Below, in pieces: positions 52,701 to 60,783 of a DNA stretch of 64,000 nucleotides (positions within the stretch are counted from its first letter, which is position 1; each line of letters starts with the position of its first letter). A program made the translations under genes and the position numbers. The stretch is taken from NCBI GenBank assembly GCA_019424905.1, contig JAHYYP010000007.1:1-64000 (forward strand). The letters are read 5' to 3'. The stretch is from Collinsella sp. GTDB lineage: Bacteria; Actinomycetota; Coriobacteriia; Coriobacteriales; Coriobacteriaceae. The notes beneath the pieces were generated by a model that did no database searches, had not been told where the DNA came from, and was given only the letters and a program-made list of their open reading frames with translations.

Positions 52701-52741
52701 AAAACCACCATAAAGGGGACAGGCACCTTTGTGGTGGTTTT
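52701..52741. repeat. AAAACCACCA palindromic repeat, copy 3 (reverse orientation)
   Basis: AAAACCACCATAAAGG, GGACAGGCA, CCTTTGTGGTGGTTTT: the loop GGACAGGCA is the reverse complement of the TGCCTGTCC loop in the other copies, so this copy is inverted. It follows the pckA stop by 15 bases and may double as its terminator. Confidence 0.8.
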
Positions 52742-52810
52742 GCTCGCGCGGATGACTCGGGTTACAATACGCCTGACATCTCGCCCCCTTCTCCGGATGG
52801 GGGCAGCGTA

Positions 52811-52870
52811 AGCGCTCTTGTGGCGGCACCGTAGGACTTTGAAGGTGGCCGTCGTAAGGGCGCTTTTTGT
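52811..52870 (+). terminator. Long hairpin with T tail ahead of the B3/B4 gene (terminator or attenuator)
   Basis: AGCGCTCTT..GGCGGC.ACC pairs with GGTGGCCGTC..AAGGGCGCT around a loop of about 13 bases, followed by TTTTTGTTT. Its 5' side GGCGGCACCGTAGG is faintly like a T-box core, and the downstream gene encodes a tRNA-synthetase-related domain, but the leader is too short for a standard T-box. Termination or attenuation is supported; a T-box is only a possibility. Confidence 0.55.
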
Positions 52871-52912
52871 TTGGGTGCCCTCGCTCGGGCGCGAATCGTG
52901 AAGGGAGCATGT

Positions 52913-53632
52913 ATGAAGAGCTTTATTGCCGAGGATTCATTTTGGGAGCTGTTTCCTCAGGCGGCGGTCGGTGTTGTGGTCGTGGAGGGTATGAAGCCCG
53001 CGGCCCAGATACCTCAAGAGGATGTGGACGCGATAGCGGCGCTGCTCGACCGTGCCAATATCGATGCGGAGCGTCATCTGACCAGCGATACAATCAGCGA
53101 GAACGCACCGGTCAAGGCATGGCGCGAGGCCTATCGTCTGTTCAAGACCAAAAAGGGCGCGCGCTGTTCAATCGAGAACCTGCTCAAGCGTGTGCTCAAG
53201 GGCAAGCCGGTGGGCCACATTACGCCCGCGGTGGATATCTATAACACGGTGTCGCTGTCCTATGCACTGCCCGTGGGAGGCGAGGATCTGCATGCGATTG
53301 AGGGGGACCTTCGCCTGAAGGTGACCGACGGCGGGGATGCGTTCCTGCCGCTTGGCGAGGAAGCGGACGACCCGACGCTGCCCGGCGAGCTCGCCTACAT
53401 TGACGATGCGGGCGCCGTGTGCCGCTGCTGGAACTGGCGCGACGGCGTTCGAACGGCTCTATCCGACGATTCGGCCGACGCATTCCTGGCGATTGAGTGC
53501 GTAGAGCCCGAGCGAATGGGGGACTGCCAGGCCGCCATCGACCGTCTTGCCGATCTGCTCGAGCGCTATCTGGGAGCGACGGTTGTCGTTAAGACGCTTG
53601 TGACCCGCGACAATCCCCGCGTGGAGCTGTAG
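52913..53632 (+). CDS. B3/B4 tRNA-binding-domain protein (PheT-like domain)
   Basis: The 239-aa protein matches stand-alone B3/B4 domain proteins, related to the editing/tRNA-binding part of phenylalanyl-tRNA synthetase beta. Visible blocks are VKAWREAYRLFKTKKGARCSIENLLKRVLKG (in pieces, residues 63-95), HITPAVDIYNTVSLSYALPVGGED, and ALSDDSADAFLAIECVEP. A role in clearing mischarged tRNA or D-amino acids has been suggested for the family but is not established. The ATG at 52913 has GGGAG upstream; a longer frame from 52871 starts inside the hairpin tail. Confidence 0.82.
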   Translation: MKSFIAEDSFWELFPQAAVGVVVVEGMKPAAQIPQEDVDAIAALLDRANIDAERHLTSDTISENAPVKAWREAYRLFKTKKGARCSIENLLKRVLKGKPVGHITPAVDIYNTVSLSYALPVGGEDLHAIEGDLRLKVTDGGDAFLPLGEEADDPTLPGELAYIDDAGAVCRCWNWRDGVRTALSDDSADAFLAIECVEPERMGDCQAAIDRLADLLERYLGATVVVKTLVTRDNPRVEL

Positions 53633-53660
53633 CAACTTCTGCAAATCATACTCGCCGGTC

Positions 53661-53702
53661 AAAACCACCACAAAGGTGCCTGTCCCCTTTGTGGTGGTTT
53701 TT
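53661..53702. repeat. AAAACCACCAC palindromic repeat, copy 4
   Basis: AAAACCACCACAAAGG, TGCCTGTCC, CCTTTGTGGTGGTTTT: a perfect 16-bp stem. It follows the B3/B4 gene by 28 bases. Confidence 0.82.
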
Positions 53703-53805
53703 ATGTTGATGAGTTAACAAATAGGGCGTGCGGGGCTTGCGGTCGCTGGGTACGGCTAAGATGTTTACCCGTTAGCATTATGCAAGCGAAAGGCGGTCGT
53801 CTCCC

Positions 53806-54255
53806 ATGCAACAGAGCGACGAGACACGTTTCGAGGACTTTGTCGGACTGATCAGTGGACTCTACAAGGAGATCCAGCGCATTAAGACATCTGAGGGCGC
53901 AAGGCTGGGCCTTAAGGGCTCCGACATCATGTGCCTGTACTATCTTGAGCGCAGCAAGGACGGCCTGACTGGTGCCGACCTCGCCCGCATGGCTGGCGTG
54001 ACCCGCGCTGCCGTCTCGCGCACGCTGGCGCATCTGGAGGAGGGCGGCTACGTCGAAGTCGACGATTCGGGCGATGCCGCCGTTAAGTATCGCGCCCCGG
54101 TTCGCCTGACCACGTTGGGCGGCGAGAGCATGAACGAGGCCGATTGCATTATTCGTGAAGTGCTCGACACCACCGGCAAGGCCATGGGCGTGGAGCAGCG
54201 TGAGCAGATGTATGCGTCGCTGCGTACGATTCTCAACACCTTGCGCGAGCTGTAG
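53806..54255 (+). CDS. MarR-family transcriptional regulator
   Basis: The 149-aa protein has the MarR winged helix: LGLKGSDIMCLYYLERSKDG, LTGADLARMAGVTRAAVSRTLAHLEEGGYVEVDD (in pieces, residues 54-87) and the wing YRAPVRLTTLGG. Flanking helices at both ends form the dimer. The ligand and target are unknown. It is followed 119 bases later by a DegV-family gene on the same strand, a pairing that would fit control of fatty-acid use, but this is only context. Confidence 0.88.
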   Translation: MQQSDETRFEDFVGLISGLYKEIQRIKTSEGARLGLKGSDIMCLYYLERSKDGLTGADLARMAGVTRAAVSRTLAHLEEGGYVEVDDSGDAAVKYRAPVRLTTLGGESMNEADCIIREVLDTTGKAMGVEQREQMYASLRTILNTLREL

Positions 54256-54374
54256 GGCCGCCTAGGCATTTGCTTCCCATTAACAACTGCATCGTCCCGT
54301 TTGAGCGCGTATACCGTGCCGGGGCATTGCTGTCAAAATTCCCTGCGCGGGACCTGCGCAAGAAAGGATTCGCT

Positions 54375-55229
54375 ATGTCCGTCCGCATTATTACCGATTC
54401 CGCAAGCGATATGTCGCCGGCCGAGCACCCGGCACTGGACGTTTTGCCGCTGTCCGTCACCTTTGGCACCGATGTGTACATGGATGGCGTCGACATCGAT
54501 CACCAGCGCTTTTACGAGATGCTCGTGGAGCGCGATGAGCTGCCCAAGACCGGCCAGGTCAACCCGTACGCGTTCTCGCAGGCTATCGCCGAGATTCGCG
54601 AAGCCGGCGATGAGGCTGTGATTATTACCGTGGGCGCTAAGCTGTCGGGCACCAATCAGAGCGCCCGTACCGCACTAGCCGAGGCGCCGGGCGGCGATGT
54701 GTACGTGGTTGATAGCAACAACGTCACCCTGGGTGAACGCATTCTGGTTGAGTATGCGCTGCGCTTGGTGGACGAGGGCCGTAGCGCGGCCCAGATCGCG
54801 GCGGCGGTCGAGGCCGTGCGCGACCGCGTGGTGGTTATCGGCCTGCTCGAGACGCTGGAGTACCTGGTGCGCGGCGGTCGCCTGTCTGCTGCTGCCGGCG
54901 CCGTGGGTACGCTGCTCAACGTAAAGCCCGTGGTAGCTGCCGAGGACGGTCTGATTGTGCAGCTGGGAAAGGCGCGCGGTTCCAAGAACGGCCGCAACCT
55001 GCTGAACCAAAAGGTCGAAAAGGCGGGCGGCATCGACTTTTCCATGCCGCTGGCGCTCGGCTATACGGGCCTTTCGGATGCGGTGCTCAAGAAGTATATC
55101 GAGGACAGCGCGGCACTGTGGGCTGGCCACACCGAGGGCGAGCTGCCCGTTCACACCATCGGTGCCACCATCGGTACCCACGTAGGCCCCGGTGCCGTAG
55201 CCGTAGCCTTCTTCCATCCCGCCAACTAA
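54375..55229 (+). CDS. DegV-family fatty-acid-binding protein, second paralogue
   Basis: The 284-aa protein opens VRIITDSASDMSPAEHP and has PKTGQVNPYAFSQ (Ser/Thr headgroup region), ITVGAKLSGTNQSARTA, and the C-terminal HTIGATIGTHVGPGAVAVAF. It resembles FakB-type lipid carriers more closely than the paralogue at 2998 does (the TxxGTHVGPGAV ending is exact). I start at ATG 54375 with GAAAGGA upstream; the frame is open 105 bases earlier but those residues are not family-like. A MarR regulator precedes it. Confidence 0.9.
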   Translation: MSVRIITDSASDMSPAEHPALDVLPLSVTFGTDVYMDGVDIDHQRFYEMLVERDELPKTGQVNPYAFSQAIAEIREAGDEAVIITVGAKLSGTNQSARTALAEAPGGDVYVVDSNNVTLGERILVEYALRLVDEGRSAAQIAAAVEAVRDRVVVIGLLETLEYLVRGGRLSAAAGAVGTLLNVKPVVAAEDGLIVQLGKARGSKNGRNLLNQKVEKAGGIDFSMPLALGYTGLSDAVLKKYIEDSAALWAGHTEGELPVHTIGATIGTHVGPGAVAVAFFHPAN

Positions 55230-55243
55230 CCAACCTGCCAACA

Positions 55244-55331
55244 AATGATCCCTTGGGGACGGAGGAAAACGGATCATCGACCGCACGGAGGCCGTGAATG
55301 ATCCGTTTTCCTCCGTCCCCAAGGGATCATT
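55244..55331. repeat. Head-to-head pair of AATGATCC repeat units (perfect 34-bp inverted arms)
   Basis: Arms at 55244-55277 and 55298-55331 are exact reverse complements (AATGATCCCTTGGGGACGGA...), with a 20-base loop. Each arm is itself a copy of the unit at 561-598. The hairpin ends in TTTCTTT and could terminate degV transcription. Confidence 0.85.
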
Positions 55332-55366
55332 TCTTTATGCTGTTAATGCGGAGAAGGGAGCGAGCG

Positions 55367-55687
55367 ATGGCGTCTGAGGGCTTTTTTGAGCAGGTGTATG
55401 AGGTGGTCGAGCAGATCCCCGAGGGGATGGTCGCCACGTACGGTCAGGTGGCGCTGCTCGCCGGTCGCGCGCGAAGTGCACGCTATGTGGGGTATGCGCT
55501 GCATAGCAACCCACGCCCTGGTCAAATTCCCTGTCATCGCGTGGTGTTTGCCGACGGCCGTATCTGTGAGGGCTTTGCCTTTGGCGGTCCCGATGCTCAG
55601 CGCGAGCTCTTAATGGGGGAGGGCGTGGCGTTTACCGATTCCATGCATGTAGACTTGGCCGCCTGTCGCTGGCCAGCAGGGTTCTAG
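55367..55687 (+). CDS. Small MGMT-family protein (DNA-binding domain with PCHRV motif)
   Basis: The 106-aa protein is the C-terminal methyltransferase domain only: FFEQVYEVVEQIPEGMVATYGQVA, ALHSNPRPGQIPCHRVVFADG and GFAFGG. The PCHRV motif keeps the acceptor Cys, so it is not an alkyltransferase-like protein of the Trp/Ala type; the Arg finger region (RARSARYVGYAL) is also present. It likely repairs O6-alkylguanine or flags it for other repair. The ATG at 55367 has AAGGGAG upstream; the frame is open earlier through a repeat. Confidence 0.85.
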   Translation: MASEGFFEQVYEVVEQIPEGMVATYGQVALLAGRARSARYVGYALHSNPRPGQIPCHRVVFADGRICEGFAFGGPDAQRELLMGEGVAFTDSMHVDLAACRWPAGF

Positions 55688-55703
55688 CGGCTCTACTGTG
55701 GCC

Positions 55704-55744
55704 AAAACCGCCACAAAGGTGCCTGTCCCCTTTGCGGCGGTTTT
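55704..55744. repeat. AAAACCGCCAC palindromic repeat, copy 5
   Basis: AAAACCGCCACAAAGG, TGCCTGTCC, CCTTTGCGGCGGTTTT. The stem differs from the other copies by paired A/T to G/C changes (ACC to GCC with the matching change on the other arm), apart from one unmatched position. It lies in the 394-base spacer 55688-56081, 16 bases after the MGMT gene. Confidence 0.82.
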
Positions 55745-55927
55745 CCGTTGTAGGTTTACCGGGGCTAACTTATGGAGAAGCTATGGCGGCTCATATTGAT
55801 GCTGCAAAGTAAACCACGGTGAACTATATTTTATTCAACAACGGAGCGGGCAATAGGCGATGAAAAAGCCTGCCCTGTTGAGTTTGATTCGCATCCCTCC
55901 CCTCTGTGCGATTCAACGGTGTACTTC

Positions 55928-55971
55928 GGGAACGGGCCCGCTGGCAACTGACTGCCGGCGGGCCCGTTCCC
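55928..55971. terminator. Strong inverted repeat in the MGMT-trpS spacer
   Basis: GGGAACGGGCCCGC..GGC pairs with GCC..GCGGGCCCGTTCCC, followed by GTTTG. It lies between the MGMT gene (+) and trpS (-), which converge. Between 55745 and 55927 I see no gene. Confidence 0.65.
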
Positions 55972-56017
55972 GTTTGTCGGGGGAGTGCGATGGGCGGAGC
56001 CGAACCGGTCGGGCACC

Positions 56018-56046
56018 AAAAAAAGGCGGACGCCGTAGCGCCCGCC
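56018..56046 (-). terminator. Intrinsic terminator of trpS
   Basis: On the minus strand GGCGGGCGCTACGGCGTCCGCC is followed by seven T. It lies 36 bases after the trpS stop. Confidence 0.85.
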
Positions 56047-56081
56047 CTATAGCAATCGAAAGTTCAAGCCAGCAGGTCGGT

Positions 56082-57131
56082 CTAGTACACCATGCCCATG
56101 GCGTCCCGAACCTCGGCCAGGGTCTGCTCGGCGATCTCGTTGGCGCGACGGTTGCCCTCGTGCAGCACGTCCTTCACGTAGTCCAGATCGTTCTCGTAGC
56201 GCTGACGACGCTCGCGGATCGGCGCGAAGTACTCGTTGACGGCCTCGGTCACGTACTTCTTGAGCTGGCCGGAGCCGCCCATGCCAATCTCCTCGGCAAT
56301 CTCGACCTCGGAACGGCCGGTGCAGATCGCGGCGGTCGAAAGCAGGCCGGAAACGCCGGGGCGGTTCTCGGGATCAAACGTGATCATGCGCTCGGAGTCG
56401 GTCTGGCTCTTCTTGATGCGCTTGGCCGTCTCCTCGGCGGTCATCGAGATGTTGATGGCGTTGCCGTAGCTCTTGCTCATCTTGCGACCGTCCAGGCCGG
56501 GCAGCAGTGGGGTCTCGGACAGCAGCGCATCGACCTCGGGGAACACCTTGCCGTAGCGGTTGTTAAAGCGGCGGGCGATGGTGCGGGTGAGCTCGATGTG
56601 CGGCAGCTGATCGCGACCGACGGGCACCACATTGCCCTTGCAGAACAGGATGTCGCAGGCCTGGTGCACCGGGTAGGTGAGCAGAAGGCCGGTGAGCTCG
56701 TGGCCCGAGGCCTCCATCTCGGCCTTGACCGTGGGGTTGCGCGCCAGCTCAGCCTCGGACACCAGCGACAGGAACGGCAGCATGAGCTGGTTTGCGGCGG
56801 GCACGGCGGAGTGCGCGTAGATCATGGTCTTGTCGGGGTCGATTCCGCAGGCAAGGTAGTCCATCACCATGTTGTACACGTTGTCCTGGATGTGCTCGGT
56901 GGTGTCGCGGTCGGTGATGACCTGGTAGTCGGCGATGAGCACGTTGGTCTTGGCGCCCATGTTCTGCAGCTCGACACGGCCCTTGAGGGTGCCGAAGTAG
57001 TGGCCCAGGTGCAGACGGCCGGTGGGGCGGTCGCCGGTAAGCATGGTGAACTTCTCGGGCGTCTTGGCCAGGCCCTCGCGAATGGCGTTGCTCTTTTGCA
57101 GCGCGACTTCGTAGCTGTTCTCGTTTGGCAT
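56082..57131 (-). CDS. trpS: Tryptophanyl-tRNA synthetase
   Basis: The 349-aa class I synthetase attaches Trp to tRNA-Trp. TGDRPTGRLHLGHYFGTL holds the HIGH-type motif (residues 32-50), KMSKSYGNAINI the KMSKS motif (near residue 220), and VPVGRDQLPHIELTR the ATP/Trp pocket. Length is normal for bacterial TrpS. I start at ATG 57131 with AGGAG upstream; the frame is open 141 bases earlier, but that region is not family-like. No T-box was seen in the 156-base leader. Confidence 0.95.
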   Translation of the reverse strand: MPNENSYEVALQKSNAIREGLAKTPEKFTMLTGDRPTGRLHLGHYFGTLKGRVELQNMGAKTNVLIADYQVITDRDTTEHIQDNVYNMVMDYLACGIDPDKTMIYAHSAVPAANQLMLPFLSLVSEAELARNPTVKAEMEASGHELTGLLLTYPVHQACDILFCKGNVVPVGRDQLPHIELTRTIARRFNNRYGKVFPEVDALLSETPLLPGLDGRKMSKSYGNAINISMTAEETAKRIKKSQTDSERMITFDPENRPGVSGLLSTAAICTGRSEVEIAEEIGMGGSGQLKKYVTEAVNEYFAPIRERRQRYENDLDYVKDVLHEGNRRANEIAEQTLAEVRDAMGMVY

Positions 57132-57287
57132 GATTGCTCCTAACGTATGTTCATGGGTCAAGATGATAACGCGTTTATTGGAGGGTCGGGGCGTAAGTAA
57201 GCGAGGGGCGGGGGAGAGGTGGCTTGCACGATGGGCACGGGGCTGCGCATGGTCAGCGGCGCCCGGGCACATCCTCGGCAGCTTACC

Positions 57288-58487
57288 CTAGAGCTTGTGG
57301 TGGCGCTCTTCCTTACATTCCTCGGCTGCCTGCTCCTCCTGCTTAAAGGCGGGGTCGTCGGGGGTTACCAGCTCGTCCTCGTGCGTGCGCTTGTTGTAAT
57401 GGTGGCGCAGCACGGGCTCAAACAGGTGCAGGTGCTTGGCGAAGGCCGCCGAGCCAATGGCGAGCACGGTAAAGATGAGCACGCGCGTGGGCACTTCGAC
57501 CTGATTGATGGCGGCGGCGCCGGCCGAAAGCATAATGCACCACGCATAGATGAGCAGTACGGCCTGCTTTTGGTTGTAGCCCTCTTGAATGAGGCGGTGG
57601 TGGATGTGGCCCTTGTCGGCCTGCCCAATGCTAATGTGGGCGCGCTTGCGGCGCACAATGGCGCTAAACGTATCGATGATAGGCACGCCCGCCACGATGA
57701 GCGGGATGATGAGCGAGGTGAGCGCGGCGGTGCGGCTCACGTTGAGCAGCGAGATGGAACCCAGCGCAAAGCCCAGCAGCAGCGAACCCGAGTCGCCCAA
57801 GAAGATACTCGCGGGGTTGAAGTTGTAGCGCAAAAAGGCCAAGCAGGCACCAAACAACGCGATGGAGAGCGCGGCGGCATCGATGCGGCCCGAGAGAACG
57901 GCCATCGAGAACATCGTGAACGATGCGATGCCACAGATGCCCGTCGCCAGGCCGTCAAGGCCGTCAATGAGGTTGATGATGTTGGTGAACGCCACCAGGT
58001 AGACCACGGTGATGGGATAGGCGAGCCAGCCGAGCATAATCTCGCCGGGGGCAAGCGGGTTGACGATGACGCCGATTTTTAGGCCGCCCACGCAGGCGAT
58101 GAGCGCGGCGAGGACCTGGCCGGCCAGCTTTTGCTTGGGCTTGAGCTGGAAGATGTCGTCGATCGCGCCGGTCGCAAAGATGACGGTAAAAGAAAGCGCA
58201 AGTATGGGGTAGCTGATGTGCAGACGGGGGTGGGGCACCAAAACGGGTGGCCAGCCCAGGTACCAGGTGCCTAGGATTTGCACAATGCAGGCGACGACGA
58301 GGCCCAAAAAGACTGCCGTGCCACCCATGCGCGGGATGGGTTTCGTGTTGATACGGCGCTTGGAAGGATAGTCGACGGCGTCGAGCTTGATTGCCAGGCG
58401 CTTGACCAGGGGCACCGCAAGGAAGGTCGTGATAAAAGCCGCGACCGCCACGCAAAGGTACGGTATGAAGCTCGTGGAGGAAGCCAT
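57288..58487 (-). CDS. Undecaprenyl-phosphate N-acetylglucosaminyl 1-phosphate transferase-like (WecA/TagO, MraY superfamily)
   Basis: The 399-aa protein has about eleven membrane segments and the superfamily catalytic motifs: PRMGGTAVFLG, GAIDDIFQLKPKQKL (Asp pair, near residue 125), NIINLIDGLDGLATG (near residue 190), SIFLGDSGSLLLG, and DKGHIHHRLIQEG (His motif, near residue 310). The HIHHRL form points to WecA/TagO, the first step of wall teichoic acid or polysaccharide synthesis on the C55 carrier, not MraY. The start is uncertain: ATG 58487 suits the first helix, while ATG 58535 would add 16 residues. A cytoplasmic acidic tail follows. Confidence 0.88.
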   Translation of the reverse strand: MASSTSFIPYLCVAVAAFITTFLAVPLVKRLAIKLDAVDYPSKRRINTKPIPRMGGTAVFLGLVVACIVQILGTWYLGWPPVLVPHPRLHISYPILALSFTVIFATGAIDDIFQLKPKQKLAGQVLAALIACVGGLKIGVIVNPLAPGEIMLGWLAYPITVVYLVAFTNIINLIDGLDGLATGICGIASFTMFSMAVLSGRIDAAALSIALFGACLAFLRYNFNPASIFLGDSGSLLLGFALGSISLLNVSRTAALTSLIIPLIVAGVPIIDTFSAIVRRKRAHISIGQADKGHIHHRLIQEGYNQKQAVLLIYAWCIMLSAGAAAINQVEVPTRVLIFTVLAIGSAAFAKHLHLFEPVLRHHYNKRTHEDELVTPDDPAFKQEEQAAEECKEERHHKL

Positions 58488-58726
58488 GAATCGATAAACC
58501 GCCAAGCGTCGAAGGAAAAGGTCAAAGGATGCCATGCCGCAAAGGGTATAGCTGACCCATGATACTCGACCAAGGAGGGTGTGAGGAATTGCACGGGGCG
58601 ATAATCACGTGCTTACCAGATATTCGAGTGATGGTGGGATTCAGTCTGGTGCCTTTTGGGAATCTGGGCGAGATTTGCAATGGCGAGTTTCGGCAAAAGA
58701 AAACCACCCCCCACGTTACGAAAATG

Positions 58727-58873
58727 AACCCACCTAAAACAGGTGGGTGCCCTCATCGACTGTTCCAGCGTCCTTAACAACGAAGGATACCTGTACTAGG
58801 TACGACTGTGTGGGCTCCCTAAATAAACGCGACGGTTCACCCAGTTGCTCCGCGGGGGGCGGAATACCTACAT
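58727..58873 (-). ncRNA. Candidate structured small RNA, possibly 6S RNA
   Basis: On the minus strand a promoter-like pair (TGGAAT, 16 bases, TATGAT at 58872-58877) is followed by about 145 bases with no ORF. They contain CCGCGGAGCAACTGGG, ACCGTCGCGTTTATTT, AGGGAGCCCACACAG, a TCCTT..AAGGA hairpin, GAGGGCACCCACCTG, and a final hairpin CCCACCTGTTTTAGGTGGG followed by TTCATTTT. Length, the terminal hairpin and pieces of sequence remind me of bacterial 6S RNA, but I cannot confirm that fold. The 527-base spacer 58488-59014 holds nothing else that I can support. Confidence 0.4.
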
Positions 58874-59014
58874 CATAAAGCCGCACTTTGTGGATTCCAG
58901 TCTTGACATTACAAAAATCGTGTCGGACGATTACGGCGCCTTGGGCTCGAGCCGTCTGTGTGGTTGGCCCTTTTGCGTTTGAGCTGCTGAATCGTTGTTT
59001 TGGAGCATGTTTTT

Positions 59015-59953
59015 ATGCCGACGTCGTTGACCGAACTTTTTTCCCCCGCCTGCCATTTGTGTCCGCGACGTTGCGGTGCGGCGCGCGATGAGGGTGCGCA
59101 CGGCGTATGCGGTGCTAACGACACGCTCAAGGTGGCCCGCGCGGCGCTTCATATGTGGGAGGAGCCGCCTATCTCGGGCGAGGCCGGTTCGGGCACGATC
59201 TTCTTTAGCGGCTGCTCGCTCAAATGCGTCTATTGTCAGAACCACGAGATCTCGACGGGCAATTTTGGGCTTGAGATTTCGCCCGAGCGCCTGGTCGAGA
59301 TTATGTTGGAGCTGCAGGACCAGGGTGCGAACAATATTAACCTGGTGACGGCGACGCATTATGCTCACCTGCTGCCGGCCGCGATTGCCGCAGCGCGGGA
59401 GCGCGGGCTGGACGTCCCGATCGTCTACAACACGAGCGGCTATGAGCGGGCGAGTGCCGTGGCGGCGCTCGGCGATTTGGTCGACGTGTGGCTTACCGAC
59501 TTTAAATATGCCGATGCGGGGCTTGCGCAGTCGCTCTCCCACATTAAGGACTACCCGCGTGTGGCCGTGTCGGGCTTGGCGCAAATGGCACGCGAGATCG
59601 AACGCCGCGGGGGAGAGCTGGTGGACGAGGACGGGCTCATGAAGTGCGGCATGATCGTGCGTCACCTGGTGCTGCCGGGGCATGCGGACGATTCGTGTCG
59701 CGTACTGGACCTTGTGTGGCAGACGGTGGGCGATGTGCCGATCTCGGTCATGAACCAGTACACGCCCAATGCGCTCATGCGCGAGCAGGGCGGCGACCTG
59801 GCGCGTGCCGTGACGCGCGATGAGTACGAGCGGGTGCTCGATCATGCTGACGACCTGGGCTTTACGACGATGTTCTGGCAAGAGGGCGGCGCGGTTGACG
59901 AGAGCTTCACCCCAGCGTTTGATACCACCGGCGTCCTCACCAGCGCAAAGTAG
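59015..59953 (+). CDS. PflX-type radical SAM protein (pyruvate formate-lyase activase-like)
   Basis: The 312-aa protein has the 4Fe-4S motif SGCSLKCVYCQNHEIST (CxxxCxxC, near residue 66) and an N-terminal set of Cys residues, CHLCPRRCGAARDEGAHGVC (residues 14-33), that is typical of the PflX/COG1313 group. A TIM-barrel body follows with YNTSGYER and VSVMNQYTPN-like blocks (SVMNQYTPN). It probably activates a glycyl radical enzyme or modifies a cofactor, but its partner is not in the window. I prefer ATG 59015, 9 bases after TGGAG; a TTG at 59000 would add 5 residues. Confidence 0.85.
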   Translation: MPTSLTELFSPACHLCPRRCGAARDEGAHGVCGANDTLKVARAALHMWEEPPISGEAGSGTIFFSGCSLKCVYCQNHEISTGNFGLEISPERLVEIMLELQDQGANNINLVTATHYAHLLPAAIAAARERGLDVPIVYNTSGYERASAVAALGDLVDVWLTDFKYADAGLAQSLSHIKDYPRVAVSGLAQMAREIERRGGELVDEDGLMKCGMIVRHLVLPGHADDSCRVLDLVWQTVGDVPISVMNQYTPNALMREQGGDLARAVTRDEYERVLDHADDLGFTTMFWQEGGAVDESFTPAFDTTGVLTSAK

Positions 59954-60063
59954 CGCGTTCACCGATGATTTTTCTGGGACGGGGATTAAAAAATCATTGA
60001 GAGGATTGCCTGCTCGAAAAGTAGTCAAAATGGCTCCGTCCCAAAAAGACTGGGTATTGGGCG

Positions 60064-60091
60064 TTGACAGTTGGCGAGCCGTAGGTAAAAT
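60064..60091 (+). promoter_or_regulatory. Promoter of tRNA-Ala
   Basis: TTGACA (60064-60069) and TAAAAT (60086-60091) are 16 bases apart, 14 bases before the tRNA 5' end, an almost consensus housekeeping promoter. Confidence 0.75.
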
Positions 60092-60104
60092 AACAACTTG
60101 TCCT

Positions 60105-60177
60105 GGGGACGTAGCTCAGTTGGGAGAGCGCTGCCGTCGCATGGCAGAGGCCGAGGGTTCGACTCCCTTCGTCTCCA
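60105..60177 (+). tRNA. tRNA-Ala, anticodon CGC
   Basis: A complete cloverleaf: acceptor GGGGACG with CGTCTCC (one G-U pair), D-arm GCTC..GAGC, anticodon stem CTGCC/GGCAG with loop GTCGCAT (anticodon CGC, codon GCG), and T-arm GAGGG TTCGACT CCCTT. The discriminator base is A. The 3' CCA is not encoded (ACCC follows), so it must be added after transcription, common outside enterobacteria. A near-consensus promoter precedes it and a terminator follows at 60192. Confidence 0.95.
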
Positions 60178-60191
60178 CCCTTGGATTTGAT

Positions 60192-60224
60192 AAGCCGCTG
60201 ACATTGTGTCGGCGGCTTTTTTTA
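60192..60224 (+). terminator. Intrinsic terminator after tRNA-Ala
   Basis: AGCCGCTGAC pairs with GTCGGCGGCT around a short loop, followed by seven T. Confidence 0.88.
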
Positions 60225-60242
60225 AAAAGAAAGGGCGGTACT

Positions 60243-60701
60243 ATGGCCGAGCTTGAGTCCCAACCATTGTCCGACGAGGAGCGCGCCGAGTTGGAAGAGC
60301 TCCGCGCCGAGAAGGCCCGCCGCGAGGCTCAGGAAGAGGCTCGTCGCGAGCGTGAGGAGCTGGCTGCCCTGCGTGCCGAGCGCGCAAAGGCCGAGGAAGC
60401 CGCCACGAGGGCCGCATCCGAGCGCAAGCCCGCGCCCGCGCCCAAGCCCGCCACTGCGAAGCCTGCGCCTGCCGCACCCAAACCTCAACCTAAAAAGGTG
60501 GCTCATCCCAAGCCCGCCGAGCCCAAGCCGAGTCGTGACGAGATGACCTTTGCCCAGCGCATGGTCACCTCCAAGGAGCCTACAGCCGAGGGCGAGATTC
60601 CCGGCATGGCTCCGGCTCAAAAAATCATCATCGTGCTCGCCCTCATCGCGTTTATCGTCTTTATGGTCTACACGATCACCGGCAGCATGGGCCTGCACTA
60701 A
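60243..60701 (+). CDS. Small single-pass membrane protein with coiled coil and Pro/Ala/Lys linker
   Basis: This is a 152-aa protein of unknown function. Residues 8-60 form a charged coiled coil (EERAELEELRAEKARREAQ), residues 61-100 are a KPAPAPKPA-type linker, and residues 126-147 are one membrane helix (IIIVLALIAFIVFMVYTI), so the long N-terminal part is probably cytoplasmic with the C-terminus outside. The start ATG at 60243 follows GAAAGGGCGG, just after the tRNA terminator. It is 82 bases before pncB and may share its transcript. Confidence 0.7.
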   Translation: MAELESQPLSDEERAELEELRAEKARREAQEEARREREELAALRAERAKAEEAATRAASERKPAPAPKPATAKPAPAAPKPQPKKVAHPKPAEPKPSRDEMTFAQRMVTSKEPTAEGEIPGMAPAQKIIIVLALIAFIVFMVYTITGSMGLH

Positions 60702-60783
60702 CCTGTTCGCGCCGGGCTCCATGCCCGCACGTCCGCCTCGTCCAACCCTCAAATTCTGTACCACGCATCCGAAAGGTCGCCCC

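Noticed and set aside
52765..52870. A standard T-box riboswitch before the B3/B4 gene
   Set aside because: The leader is only about 105 bases, no stem I with specifier loop can be drawn, and the core sequence match is poor. Kept only as a terminator or attenuator.
51108..52910. A 600-codon minus-strand frame over pckA
   Set aside because: Antisense shadow of pckA; the pckA frame has all catalytic motifs and a strong ribosome site.
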